Below, one piece after another: positions 7,601-15,792 of a DNA stretch of 35,542 nt. A program made the translations under genes and the position numbers. Source of the stretch: Betaproteobacteria bacterium (GTDB taxonomy: Bacteria; Pseudomonadota; Gammaproteobacteria; Burkholderiales; Rhodocyclaceae); assembly GCA_009779265.1 (NCBI GenBank), contig WREP01000027.1, positions 1 to 35,542 of the forward strand. The letters run 5' to 3'. The stretch's first letter is position 1. Every line of letters begins with the position of its first letter. Under the pieces are notes generated by a model. That model worked only from the letters and a program-made list of their open reading frames with translations, did not search any database and was not told the DNA's origin.

Positions 7601-7713
7601 CCCCTCCCACCTCGCGGGGGAGGGGTTGGGGAGAGGGGGAGGTGCAGTCGGGTACGGTGGGCGGGCTTATCCGCCTCCCCCTTCCCCCGGCCCCTCTCCC
7701 GCGAGGGAAGGGG
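7601..7713. repeat. Paired inverted copies of a CCCTCTCCCGCGAGGG repeat
   Basis: Two roughly 40-bp units in opposite orientation (7601-7642 and 7674-7713). Each is itself a hairpin: CCCCTCCC/GGGAGGGG at 7601-7625, and CCCCTCTCCC/GGGAAGGGG at 7691-7713. The core TCCCTCGCGGGAGAGGGG (complement of 7691-7708) recurs exactly inside parC at 28619-28636. The layout is REP-like. Confidence 0.75.
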
Positions 7714-7826
7714 AACGTCGAGCTTTCGCGCCAACCGCCGGTTCCGGGGCACCAGCCGGCAGCGCGGCGCTACATTCATCTCTCCCCGCAAGCGCAGCGG
7801 GGAAGAGCGCAAGCAGCACATCTTTC

Positions 7827-9779
7827 ATGCAGTTGTCCCGCCCCATGAGCACCGCCGCCCGCGAAGCCCTCGATCATCCGGTCGCACCCTGGCTGTTCAT
7901 TGCCGCCGCCGCCACCGTCGCCCCGCATTTCGCGCACCAGCCGTTGTGGCTGAACATTTTCGCCGCCTTGCTCTTCGCTTGGGCCGCTTGGCTGTGGCGG
8001 CATGACCGCCGCCTGCCCGGGCGCTGGCTGCGGATACTGCTCGTCGTCGGCGGCTGTGCCGCGACCCTGTTCGAATTCCGTACCCTGTTCGGGCGCGATC
8101 CCGGCGTGGCGCTGCTGGTCATGCTGATGGCGATGAAGCTGCTCGAACTGAAAAGCCGGCGCGACGCGATCGTGCTGATAACCCTCGGCTATTTCCTCTT
8201 GCTGACCCATTATTTCCATTCGCAGAGCATCGCCACCGGCCTCTGGCTGCTGACCGCCCTGTGGCTGCTCACGGCGGCGCTCATCCGCGTGCACGGCGGC
8301 GTTGCCGCCACGCCGCGTCATGCGCTGCGCCACGCCGCCGTTCTCGCCGGCCAGGCTTTGCCTTTCATGCTTGTGCTGTATCTGCTCTTTCCGCGCATTC
8401 CCGGGCCGCTATGGGGCCTGCCGCGCGATGCCCACGCCGGGCTGACCGGCCTGTCGGAGACGATGGAGCCGGGCAGCATCGCCGATCTGGTTCTGAACGG
8501 CGAAATCGCCTTTCGCGCCCTGTTCGATGGCAACCCGCCGCCACACGGCAAACTGTACTGGCGCGGCCCGGTGCTCGAAAGATTCGATGGCCGGCGCTGG
8601 CATCCGCTTCCCGGCTTGGCGCCAGCGCCCCGGCTCGACCTGGCGGGCCAGCCGGTCAATTACCAGACCACGCTGGAAGGCCATAACCAGCGCTGGCTGC
8701 TGGCGCTCGACGCGCCCACCGCGCTGCCGCCCGACACCGTCCTCAACAGCTCGCTGACCGCCCTCTCTCGCCGGCCGGTCAGCAATCGGCACCGCTTCAA
8801 CTTCAGTTCCGTGCTCGATTACCGCTTCAACACCGAGGAAAATGCGCCGGTGCTGCAACGCAACCTGGATTTGCCACCCGGATTCAATCCACGCGCCGTC
8901 GATTTGGCTCGCCGCTGGCGGGCCGAGAACGACGCGCCGCTGGCGCTGATCGACAAGGCGCTCGGCCTCTTCGCCCGCGAATTTTTCTACACCCTGCAAC
9001 CGCCGCTGCTTGGCAAAAACAGCATCGACGACTTCCTCTTCGACAGCAAACGCGGCTTCTGCGAGCACTACGCCGCCGCCTTCGTCGTGCTCATGCGGGC
9101 AGGCGGCGTGCCGGCCCGCGTCGTCACCGGCTATCAGGGCGGCGAGCGCAACCCGGTTGACGGCTATCTCATCGTCCGCCAGTCCGACGCCCACGCCTGG
9201 GCCGAAGTCTGGCTGGCGGGGCGCGGCTGGGTGCGCATCGACCCGACCGCCGCCGTCTCGCCGGCCCGCATCGACACCGGCATCCTCAACGCGCTGCCGG
9301 CTGGCGAGCCGCTGCCGGCCTTTCTGCTGGCGCGCGCCGACTGGCTGATCACCCTGCGCTACCGCTGGGAGGCGCTCAACAATGCCTGGAACCAGCAGGT
9401 GCTGGGTTTCGACCAGGAGCGGCAACGCCAGATGCTGGCCCGCTTCGGCTGGCCCGATGCCGATTGGCGCGATCTCGCCAGCGCCCTCGGCATCGCCACC
9501 GCCGTGCTGCTCGCCGCCAGCCTGGCCTGGGCGCTATACCACCGACCACGCCGCGATCCGGCGGCGCGGCTATGGCACAAAGCCTTGCGCCGCCTGGCCC
9601 GCCGCCGGGTGCACTGCGCCCCCTGGGAAACCCCGCTCGCCCTCGCCGCCCGCGTCGGCAACGAGCGCCCCGAACTCGCCCCGGCGCTGGCAGAAGTCGT
9701 TGAAGCCTATCTTCTCGCCCGCTACAGCGCCGCTGGCGGCGACCTGAAAACTCTGCGCGCCGCCATCGGAAATTTGTAA
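7827..9779 (+). CDS. tgpA: TgpA-family membrane transglutaminase-like protein
   Basis: A transglutaminase/protease-like membrane protein whose catalytic domain lies in the periplasm in this family. It has 650 residues from the ATG at 7827; an alternative start is the ATG at 7845, which gives MSTAAREALDHP. The N-terminal third carries about five to six membrane helices (roughly residues 15-205). The transglutaminase core has the Cys in KRGFCEHYAAAF (about residue 411), the His in SDAHAWAEVW and the Asp in RIDPTAAV. One further helix lies near residue 550 (IATAVLLAASLAWALY), followed by a cytoplasmic DUF4129-like tail. It belongs with moxR and the DUF58 gene. Its stop abuts that of hpnE, which converges from the other strand. 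Confidence 0.9.
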   Translation: MQLSRPMSTAAREALDHPVAPWLFIAAAATVAPHFAHQPLWLNIFAALLFAWAAWLWRHDRRLPGRWLRILLVVGGCAATLFEFRTLFGRDPGVALLVMLMAMKLLELKSRRDAIVLITLGYFLLLTHYFHSQSIATGLWLLTALWLLTAALIRVHGGVAATPRHALRHAAVLAGQALPFMLVLYLLFPRIPGPLWGLPRDAHAGLTGLSETMEPGSIADLVLNGEIAFRALFDGNPPPHGKLYWRGPVLERFDGRRWHPLPGLAPAPRLDLAGQPVNYQTTLEGHNQRWLLALDAPTALPPDTVLNSSLTALSRRPVSNRHRFNFSSVLDYRFNTEENAPVLQRNLDLPPGFNPRAVDLARRWRAENDAPLALIDKALGLFAREFFYTLQPPLLGKNSIDDFLFDSKRGFCEHYAAAFVVLMRAGGVPARVVTGYQGGERNPVDGYLIVRQSDAHAWAEVWLAGRGWVRIDPTAAVSPARIDTGILNALPAGEPLPAFLLARADWLITLRYRWEALNNAWNQQVLGFDQERQRQMLARFGWPDADWRDLASALGIATAVLLAASLAWALYHRPRRDPAARLWHKALRRLARRRVHCAPWETPLALAARVGNERPELAPALAEVVEAYLLARYSAAGGDLKTLRAAIGNL

Positions 9780-11042
9780 CTAAAAGACGGCGACCAGCGC
9801 CAAATGGGCGGCGCGGCGACCGCTGCGCACGGCGCCTTCGAGGGTGGCGGGGTAGTCGGCCCATGTGTAATCACCGGCCAGGAACAGGCGTTGGCCAAGG
9901 GTGGCGGGCGGGCGTTGCAGATTCGGCCGGGCGCTGAAGGTCGCCCGTTTTTCGCGGATGACCTGCCACCAGACGGGTTGCGCGCCAAGCTTGAGTTCAG
10001 CGGCCAGACATTGGGCGAGGCTGGCGTCGTCGACTTGCTCCCAGGCGCCGTGGCCGCTCAGGATGCAGGCGAGAAGGCCCTCGCCGCGATCCACCAGCCA
10101 TTGCCCATGACCGCCGCACATGGCTTGCAGCGGGAAGGGCAAGCGGATGCCCGGCGGGTATTGCAGATACACGGTGGCCAGCGGCTGGTAGTCAAGTTCA
10201 CCGGCCAGCCCCGGCCACAAACGGCTGGCGTGTTGCGGCGCGGTGGCGATGATGGCGGCGGCATAATGTTCGCCGTCGATGGCGACTGTCCCGGCATCGG
10301 CATGCAGGGCGCGCACGCGGGTACGGCAGCGCAGCATGGCGCCGTGGGCGAGCAGCCAGGCGCTCGCCGGCTCGGCCAGGAGGCGGCCAAGGTCATGGCG
10401 CGGCAGCAGCAGATCGGTGTCGGCGCGGTGCCGGCTGCCCAGACTGTCGCGCAGGACGTTGGCGAACAATTGGGCGGATGCCTGTTCGGCGGGCGTGTTG
10501 AGGGCGGCGAGGCAAAGCGGCTGCCACAGGCGGCGGCGCAGGCTGCCGCTCTGGCCGGCGGCGTCGAGCCAGTCGGCGACGCTGCTGTCGTTGGTCAAGC
10601 GAAAGCCTTGCCGCTTGAGGCTGTGCAGCCAGCGGGCGGTGTGCAGCTTTTCCCGCCAGCCGACGCCGCGCGCCGTCAGCAATCCCCAGGCGAGATTGAG
10701 CGGCGCTGGCAGCCGGAGCAGAGCAAGGCGAAAACCAGCGTTGTCGACGACACAAAGCGGGTGGCGGGCGAGCAGGCGTTCGGGATCGGCGCCGACCCGA
10801 CGCATCAGCGCCAGCGTCTCGCGATAAGCGCCAAGCAGGATGTGCTGGCCGTTGTCGAGGCGGCGGCCAGCAATTTCGGCCTGCCGGGCGCGGCCGCCAA
10901 GGACGCGGCCGGCCTCAAACAGGGTGACGGCGGCGCCGCTGGCGGTCAGCTCAACGGCGGCGGCGATGCCGGCCCAGCCGCCGCCGATGACGGCAAGGCG
11001 CGGGCGGTTCAACTTCTGATCCAGGTTTTGAGCGCCAGCCAC
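9780..11042 (-). CDS. hpnE: Hydroxysqualene dehydroxylase (squalene-associated FAD-dependent desaturase)
   Basis: The last step of bacterial squalene synthesis by the HpnCDE route: FAD-dependent reduction of hydroxysqualene to squalene. It has 420 residues. The N-terminal dinucleotide-binding motif is LAVIGGGWAGIAAAVEL, followed by LFEAGRVLGGRARQ. The C-terminal FAD motif LFLAGDYTWADYPATLEGAV is typical of amine-oxidase/desaturase folds. The start overlaps the end of hpnD by 34 nt, indicating translational coupling. Its stop codon (9780-9782) directly adjoins the stop of tgpA on the other strand, leaving no room for a terminator between them. Confidence 0.92.
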   Translation of the reverse strand: MAGAQNLDQKLNRPRLAVIGGGWAGIAAAVELTASGAAVTLFEAGRVLGGRARQAEIAGRRLDNGQHILLGAYRETLALMRRVGADPERLLARHPLCVVDNAGFRLALLRLPAPLNLAWGLLTARGVGWREKLHTARWLHSLKRQGFRLTNDSSVADWLDAAGQSGSLRRRLWQPLCLAALNTPAEQASAQLFANVLRDSLGSRHRADTDLLLPRHDLGRLLAEPASAWLLAHGAMLRCRTRVRALHADAGTVAIDGEHYAAAIIATAPQHASRLWPGLAGELDYQPLATVYLQYPPGIRLPFPLQAMCGGHGQWLVDRGEGLLACILSGHGAWEQVDDASLAQCLAAELKLGAQPVWWQVIREKRATFSARPNLQRPPATLGQRLFLAGDYTWADYPATLEGAVRSGRRAAHLALVAVF

Positions 11043-11842
11043 AGTTTGCGCACCGGCGTCAGGGCGATGCGCTGGTGCAGCACCTGGAAGTCTTCGCCGC
11101 GGATTTCGTCGAGCAGGGTGCGGTAAATGGTCGCCATGATGAGGCCGGGGCGCTGGTTTTTGCGGTCGCCGACCGGCAGTTCGGCCAGGGCCTTGGCGTA
11201 GTATTGCTGCGCCCGGTCGTGCTGGAAGCGCATCAGGGCGGTGAAATTGTCCGAATAGCGGCTGTTGAGGATGTCGGTGGCCGGCACCTCGAATTGCCGG
11301 AGTTCTTCCAGCGGGATGTAGATGCGGCCGCGCCGGGCGTCCTCGCCGATGTCGCGGATGATGTTGGTGAGCTGGAAGGCCATGCCCAGGTCGTGCGCAT
11401 ATTTTTGCGTGCCCCTGTCCCGGTAGCCAAAAATTTCGGCGGCGAGCAGACCGACCACGCCGGCAACGCGGTGACAGTACAGCGACAGGCTTTTGAAATC
11501 GGCGTAGCGCGGCTGGTGCAGATCCATCTCCATGCCGTCGATGATTTCCAGCAATTGTTCGGCCGGCAGGCTGAACTGCCCGGCGGCGGCTTGCAGGGCG
11601 AGGCCGACCGGGTGTTGCGGCTGGCCGCCGTCAATGCGGTCGATCTCCTGCCGCCACCAGGCGAGCTTGGCGGCGGCGATGGCGGGGTCGTGGCATTCGT
11701 CGACCACGTCATCCACCTCGCGGCAGAAGGCGTACAGCGCCATGATCGCCCGCCGCCGCTCAAGCGGCAGGAAGAGAAAGCTGTAATAAAAGGAAGAGCC
11801 GCTGGCGGCGCACTTTTCCTGGCAGTATTGCTCGGGAGTCAT
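11009..11842 (-). CDS. hpnD: Presqualene diphosphate synthase
   Basis: Condenses two farnesyl diphosphates to presqualene diphosphate. It has 277 residues, typical of HpnD. The first Asp-rich motif is REVDDVVDECHD (about residues 41-52) and the second is NIIRDIGEDARRGRIYIP (about 160-177). The ATG at 11842 follows the ccdB stop with no gap (TGA then ATG), so translation of hpnD appears coupled to the toxin gene. In other genomes hpnD normally follows hpnC directly. hpnE follows with an overlap. Confidence 0.95.
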   Translation of the reverse strand: MTPEQYCQEKCAASGSSFYYSFLFLPLERRRAIMALYAFCREVDDVVDECHDPAIAAAKLAWWRQEIDRIDGGQPQHPVGLALQAAAGQFSLPAEQLLEIIDGMEMDLHQPRYADFKSLSLYCHRVAGVVGLLAAEIFGYRDRGTQKYAHDLGMAFQLTNIIRDIGEDARRGRIYIPLEELRQFEVPATDILNSRYSDNFTALMRFQHDRAQQYYAKALAELPVGDRKNQRPGLIMATIYRTLLDEIRGEDFQVLHQRIALTPVRKLWLALKTWIRS

Positions 11843-12142
11843 TCAGAAACCCTGGAACAGAAGATCCAGAGCGGCCACGATTTCCACGCGCTTGTCCGCA
11901 AGGGAGGTGATCGGCTGTTTCAGCAGCTGGCTCGGTACTGCGGCCAAGCCTTGGGTCATCATGACCACGCGCTGGCCTTCGATTTCAAACTCGGGATTGA
12001 GCACTCTGGCAAAGTCGGAAATTTCTGCCAAGGGAAACAGGGGAACGACCACCCGGGTTGCGAAGTGGTCGATGATGTCCGACTGCACATTCAACAGATA
12101 GCCAAAGCCATCCGGATTTCCATAGACTGAGAATTGTGCCAT
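11843..12142 (-). CDS. ccdB: CcdB-family toxin
   Basis: A type II toxin; the family poisons DNA gyrase (GyrA). It has 99 residues, matching CcdB length. Family features are MAQFSVYGNPDG at the N-terminus, the LLNVQSDIIDHFATRVVVPL strand-turn, the MMTQGLAAV segment and a C-terminal helix. The last residues are LLFQGF: the Gly is kept, but the Trp important in F-plasmid CcdB (FWGI) is replaced, so gyrase poisoning should be tested rather than assumed. The ATG overlaps the ccdA stop by one base (TGATG). It ends exactly at the hpnD start. No frameshift is seen. Confidence 0.9.
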   Translation of the reverse strand: MAQFSVYGNPDGFGYLLNVQSDIIDHFATRVVVPLFPLAEISDFARVLNPEFEIEGQRVVMMTQGLAAVPSQLLKQPITSLADKRVEIVAALDLLFQGF

Positions 12143-12390
12143 CAAAAACTCCGATACTTTGCCAAGGGCAAGCCGTTCTTTTCGACATAGGCATTCCAGC
12201 AATCAAAAGCCTTGGCATTCTCGGCCACCCAAAGTTCCGCGCGTTTTTCGGCAACTGCCTTGGCCAGCCCGGATTCGGCGGCCTGCGAGATGTTGATGCG
12301 CAATTCCCTGGCTTCGGCAAGAAGCGGTTCCGCCAGCGAAACATTGGTGGCTTTCTTGGCGGCATTGGGATACATGCTGATCGTGGACAT
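12142..12390 (-). CDS. ccdA: CcdA-family antitoxin
   Basis: The antitoxin and DNA-binding autorepressor that neutralises CcdB. It has 82 residues. The N-terminal half (about 10-45, KKATNVSLAEPLLAEARELR) is a ribbon-helix-helix DNA-binding domain. The C-terminal half (WVAENAKAFDCWNAYVEKNG ... RSF) is the toxin-binding tail, which ends in the family's typical RSF. The start at 12390 is preceded by an AAGGGA ribosome site. The module has its own promoter and paired operator-like repeats upstream, in the gap after hpnC. Confidence 0.92.
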   Translation of the reverse strand: MSTISMYPNAAKKATNVSLAEPLLAEARELRINISQAAESGLAKAVAEKRAELWVAENAKAFDCWNAYVEKNGLPLAKYRSF

Positions 12391-12430
12391 GGCTGATTCC
12401 CTTGTTGTGGCACGGACAAGTGTGCCCTGA

Positions 12431-12472
12431 GTGCGCATCAGATGCAATATTTTTGGTGCGCATGGATGGCAA
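12431..12472 (-). promoter_or_regulatory. ccdAB promoter with paired GTGCGCAT operator candidates
   Basis: On the minus strand, TTGCCA (-35, 12467-12472) and TATTGC (-10, 12444-12449) are separated by 17 bp. Two direct copies of GTGCGCAT (12431-12438 and 12456-12463 on the plus strand), 25 bp apart, sit in the spacer and just past the -10 box. They are plausible CcdA/CcdAB operator sites. The -35 box lies 7 bp past the hpnC stop. Confidence 0.5.
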
Positions 12473-12478
12473 CAATGG

Positions 12479-13288
12479 CTACATGCGTAGCGAGCGGCCG
12501 GCAACGACCAGCCAATCCCACGGGCCGAGGGTCGGCCGGTGGCGGAAGACGTCGCCGCGCGCGGCGCGCAGGCGTTCGAGGATGCGCAGGCCGCCTTGCG
12601 CGGTCAGGCGGATTTCCCAGCCGAGCCGCCCGGGCAAGGCATGAACCAGCGGCAGGCCGCGGCGCATCAGGGCCTCGGCGCGGTCGATCTGGAAAATCAG
12701 CAGCGCCGTCCAGGCCGGCGTGCAGCGGCCGGCGGCAATATCCGCCTCGCTGACCGCGAATTGCGCCAAATCGCTCTGCGGAAGGTAGACGCGGCCCTTT
12801 TGCCAGTCGATGGCGATGTCCTGCCAGAAATTGATGAGTTGCAGGGCGGTGCAGATGCAGTCGGATTGCGCCAGATGTTCCGCTTCGTTGCGCCCGAACA
12901 AATGCAGCACCAGACGGCCGACGGGATTGGCCGAGCGGCGGCAGTAAGCGAGCAGTTCCGCGTAATCGGCGTAGCGTTTTTTGACCACGTCCTGGGCGAA
13001 GGCGTCGAGCAGGTCGTGGAAGGGCTGCAAGGGCAAGGCGCGCTCCCGGATCGTCTCGGCCAGTTCCTGGAAGGGCGGCGTCGCCGCCGGCTCGCCACGG
13101 GCGATGCGCTCCAGTTCGGCGCGATAGGCGGCCAGTCCGGCCAGGCGTTCTGCCGGCGTGGCGTCGCCCTCGTCGGCAATATCGTCGGCGCCGCGCGCGA
13201 AGCGGTAGATCGCCTCGATCGGCTGACGCAGCCGCGCCGGCAGCAGCAGCGAGGCGACGGGGAAATTCTCGTAATGTTCGACGGGCAT
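12479..13288 (-). CDS. hpnC: Hydroxysqualene synthase
   Basis: Converts presqualene diphosphate to hydroxysqualene in the HpnCDE squalene route. It has 269 residues, the usual size. The first Asp-rich motif is FARGADDIADEGD (about residues 30-42) and the second is NFWQDIAIDWQKGRVYLP (about 150-167). The ATG at 13288 gives the conserved MPVEHYENFPVAS start. A candidate promoter places transcription initiation almost on this ATG and no Shine-Dalgarno is visible, so the mRNA may be leaderless. hpnD and hpnE follow on the same strand, but ccdAB intervenes. Confidence 0.95.
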   Translation of the reverse strand: MPVEHYENFPVASLLLPARLRQPIEAIYRFARGADDIADEGDATPAERLAGLAAYRAELERIARGEPAATPPFQELAETIRERALPLQPFHDLLDAFAQDVVKKRYADYAELLAYCRRSANPVGRLVLHLFGRNEAEHLAQSDCICTALQLINFWQDIAIDWQKGRVYLPQSDLAQFAVSEADIAAGRCTPAWTALLIFQIDRAEALMRRGLPLVHALPGRLGWEIRLTAQGGLRILERLRAARGDVFRHRPTLGPWDWLVVAGRSLRM

Positions 13289-13296
13289 GGGCCGGC

Positions 13297-13325
13297 AGTA
13301 TAGAGGCGAAGCCCGGGGATGATAA
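13297..13325 (-). promoter_or_regulatory. Candidate hpnC promoter
   Basis: On the minus strand, TTATCA (13320-13325) and TATACT (13297-13302) are separated by 17 bp. Only 8 nt separate the -10 box from the hpnC ATG. Confidence 0.45.
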
Positions 13326-13337
13326 AATGCGCCGCCT

Positions 13338-13422
13338 GCCCAGGTGGCGAAATTGGTAGACGCACCAGATTTAGGTTCTGGCGTAGCAATACGTGGGGGT
13401 TCGAGTCCCTTCCTGGGCACCA
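13338..13422 (+). tRNA. tRNA-Leu(UAG)
   Basis: An 85-nt class II tRNA. The acceptor stem is GCCCAGG/CCTGGGC with discriminator A and encoded CCA. The anticodon arm is CCAGA-TTTAGGT-TCTGG with anticodon TAG. It is divergent from hpnC. Confidence 0.95.
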
Positions 13423-13448
13423 GGGCGCGCTTTGGCGCCCGGCGCGGA

Positions 13449-15788
13449 TCAGTTGCTGGCCGGCGAGCCGGTCATGAAACCGTTTGTCCGCAGATCGTCG
13501 GCGAAGCGCGGCTTGGAGAAATAAAATCCCTGCCCGCAGCCGATGCCGGAGTGGTGGCGCAGGTAGGCGACTTCCTCCGCGCTTTCCAGACCTTCCGCCA
13601 CCATATTGATGTGAAACGCGCCGAACAGCGATTCGACGGCCTTCAGGATGCTCTGGCTGCGCGGCCGTTCGTGGATGGCCATGATGAAGGAGCGGTCGAC
13701 CTTGACTTCGTCGGCCTTGATGTCGGAAAGCACCGACAGCGACGAATAACCGGTGCCGAAATCGTCGATCGAGATGCGCACGCCGAGCGCGCGCAAGCGC
13801 GGCAGCACTTCGCGCTGGAAGGCGTGCGCCGCCAGCAGCGCATCCTCGGTCAATTCGATGATGAGCCGGTGGGCGATGCCGCGCTCGGCGATGCGCTCCA
13901 GGAGGCGGTTCATGAAAGCGACATCGCCCGCCTGCAAGGCCGACAGGTTCAGGGCAAGATTGACATGAGCGCCGAAGCGTTCGGTGAGTTGCGGCAGGTC
14001 GCGCGCGATGTCGTCGAGCATGAACAGCGTGATGTCGCCGAGCAGGCCAAGCTCGCCAGCCACCTCGATGAAGGCGGCGGGCATGAGCGTTTCGCCGTTG
14101 GGTTCGATCCAGCGCGCCAGCGCCTCGAAACCGAGCACCTGTCCATCGGACAGATTCACTTTCGGCTGGTAAATGGCGTGGAAGCAGCGTTGCTCAACGG
14201 CGGTGTGCAAGCGCTGTTCAAGCGCCATGCGCGCGCTCATCGCTTCGCCCATACTGCTGTTGAAATGCGCGACGCTACCCTTGCGCAGGCTCTTGGCGTG
14301 GTACATGGCGCTGTCGGCGCAGCGGCGCAGGGTTTCGTAGCTGTCGCCGTGCAGCGGATAGATGCTGGTGCCGGCCGAAGCCGAGGTCATGATCTTGTGG
14401 CTTTCGATCTGGAATGGCTGGCGCAGTGCGTCGAGCATGCGCTCGACCAGGATGTTGAGGCTGTCCTGATCTTCGAGCGGATTGATGAGCAGCAGGAATT
14501 CATCGCCGCTGATGCGCGCCAGCGTGTCGCTGCTGCGCAGGGTCGCGGCGATGCGCCGCGTGACCGCGATCAGCAGGAGGTCGCCGATGGCGTGGCTGTA
14601 GAAATCGTTGACCTGCTTGAAATTGTCGAGGTCGATGAACACCAGCGCGAACTGCCCGCCGCCGCCGCGATAGGCGCGCAACGCGGTGTCGACGACCTCC
14701 TGGATCAGCGCGCGGTTCGGCAGTCCGGTCAACTGGTCGTGGAAGGCGCGGTGCTCCATTTCCTCCTCGGCGCGCTTGCGCTCCGTGATGTCGAGCGCGA
14801 TGGTCAGCATCAGGCGCTCGGCGAAGATGTGCACCGGCTTGCTCGTCACCAGCAGCGTGCGCTGCTCGCCGTCGAGTTCGATGGCATGCTCGCTGGTGCG
14901 CTCGCTATCGCTGAGCAGTTGCTCGCGGAAGCTGCGCATGCGCCGCTCGGGCGTGCCGCTCGCTTCCAGGCCCCAGGGCATGCTGACCAGGCCGCACGAA
15001 TCGCGCGAGGCGCGCCCGAACAGCCGTGCGGCGGCGCCATTGACCATCAGCAGCTTGCCGTCTTCGTCCTGCACCATGATGCCGACCGGCATCATCTGCA
15101 CCATCTCGTTGAGCAGATCGGCGTTGCGCTGCGCCGCCTGCTCGCTCTGCCTGAGCTGCTCGCTGAGTTTGCGCAGACGGCGGCTTTCGCGGACGCTCTG
15201 GTTAGCGACGCGCGTCGCCAGCGCGTGCGAGGCGAGCACGGAAAAACGCTGCGCCAGCGCGACGTGCGAGCGGCTGAAACCCGCCTCGCCAACGTTGTGC
15301 AGCAGGATCAGGATGCCGCGCCGGGAGCGCGCGCGAATCGGCACATACAGCGCCGGCGCGGCGGGATTCAGGCCGAGCGCCGCGGCCTCCCGCCATTCTT
15401 CCGCGTCGCTATTGGAGAAAGCCGCCACCACGCGCCCCTGCATCACCTTGCGAAACAGCACTCCCACCGGCCAGCGCGAGCCGACGAGGCCGGCCGGCTC
15501 GGCAACGATGCAATCGAGCGCGCCTTTGCCATCACCCTCGCCCGCGTCATCGCGCTCGACCAGAATCAGCGCCTGCGAAAAGACGAATACCTTGCGCAGC
15601 GCCGCGAACATGCGCGCGAAGGGATCGCCGTCGGGACCGACGGCGAGCAGGGCATCCAGCGCGTCGAGCAATTGTTGCGCGTGATTGCTGCTTTCCAGCA
15701 GCGCGGCGTACTCGCGGCGCAAGGTCAGCAAACTTTCGCGTAACGCCTCGCTGCTTTCGACCATTGCCTCGGAGCGTATGGGCACCAT
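13449..15788 (-). CDS. GAF-PAS-GGDEF-EAL cyclic-di-GMP protein
   Basis: A cytoplasmic c-di-GMP turnover protein, 779 residues from the ATG at 15788, which has a GGAAG ribosome site. A TTG five codons earlier is less likely. Order: an N-terminal coiled-coil/GAF-like region (about 1-210), PAS (about 220-330), GGDEF (about 345-500) and EAL (about 515-765). The GGDEF domain has DLDNFKQVND, the active-loop variant SGDEF (about residue 426), and an intact RxxD inhibitory site (RSSD) five residues before it. The EAL domain is intact: EALARW (about 553), ELTEDALL, SIDDFGTGYSSL (about 674) and KVDRSFI. Phosphodiesterase activity is therefore likely; cyclase activity is possible but less certain because of SGDEF. 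It lies 4 nt downstream of the FIST gene, so the two are probably one operon. Confidence 0.93.
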   Translation of the reverse strand: MVPIRSEAMVESSEALRESLLTLRREYAALLESSNHAQQLLDALDALLAVGPDGDPFARMFAALRKVFVFSQALILVERDDAGEGDGKGALDCIVAEPAGLVGSRWPVGVLFRKVMQGRVVAAFSNSDAEEWREAAALGLNPAAPALYVPIRARSRRGILILLHNVGEAGFSRSHVALAQRFSVLASHALATRVANQSVRESRRLRKLSEQLRQSEQAAQRNADLLNEMVQMMPVGIMVQDEDGKLLMVNGAAARLFGRASRDSCGLVSMPWGLEASGTPERRMRSFREQLLSDSERTSEHAIELDGEQRTLLVTSKPVHIFAERLMLTIALDITERKRAEEEMEHRAFHDQLTGLPNRALIQEVVDTALRAYRGGGGQFALVFIDLDNFKQVNDFYSHAIGDLLLIAVTRRIAATLRSSDTLARISGDEFLLLINPLEDQDSLNILVERMLDALRQPFQIESHKIMTSASAGTSIYPLHGDSYETLRRCADSAMYHAKSLRKGSVAHFNSSMGEAMSARMALEQRLHTAVEQRCFHAIYQPKVNLSDGQVLGFEALARWIEPNGETLMPAAFIEVAGELGLLGDITLFMLDDIARDLPQLTERFGAHVNLALNLSALQAGDVAFMNRLLERIAERGIAHRLIIELTEDALLAAHAFQREVLPRLRALGVRISIDDFGTGYSSLSVLSDIKADEVKVDRSFIMAIHERPRSQSILKAVESLFGAFHINMVAEGLESAEEVAYLRHHSGIGCGQGFYFSKPRFADDLRTNGFMTGSPASN

Positions 15789-15792
15789 GACT

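Larger units (their letters stand above)
7445..7826. other. Repeat-filled gap between the DUF58 gene and tgpA
   Basis: 382 bp without a gene in a position where these genes are normally contiguous. It holds one GCAATCCA-type inverted repeat (7462-7539) and a pair of inverted copies of a GC-rich CCCTCTCCC repeat (7601-7713). No clear promoter for tgpA is visible. Confidence 0.7.
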
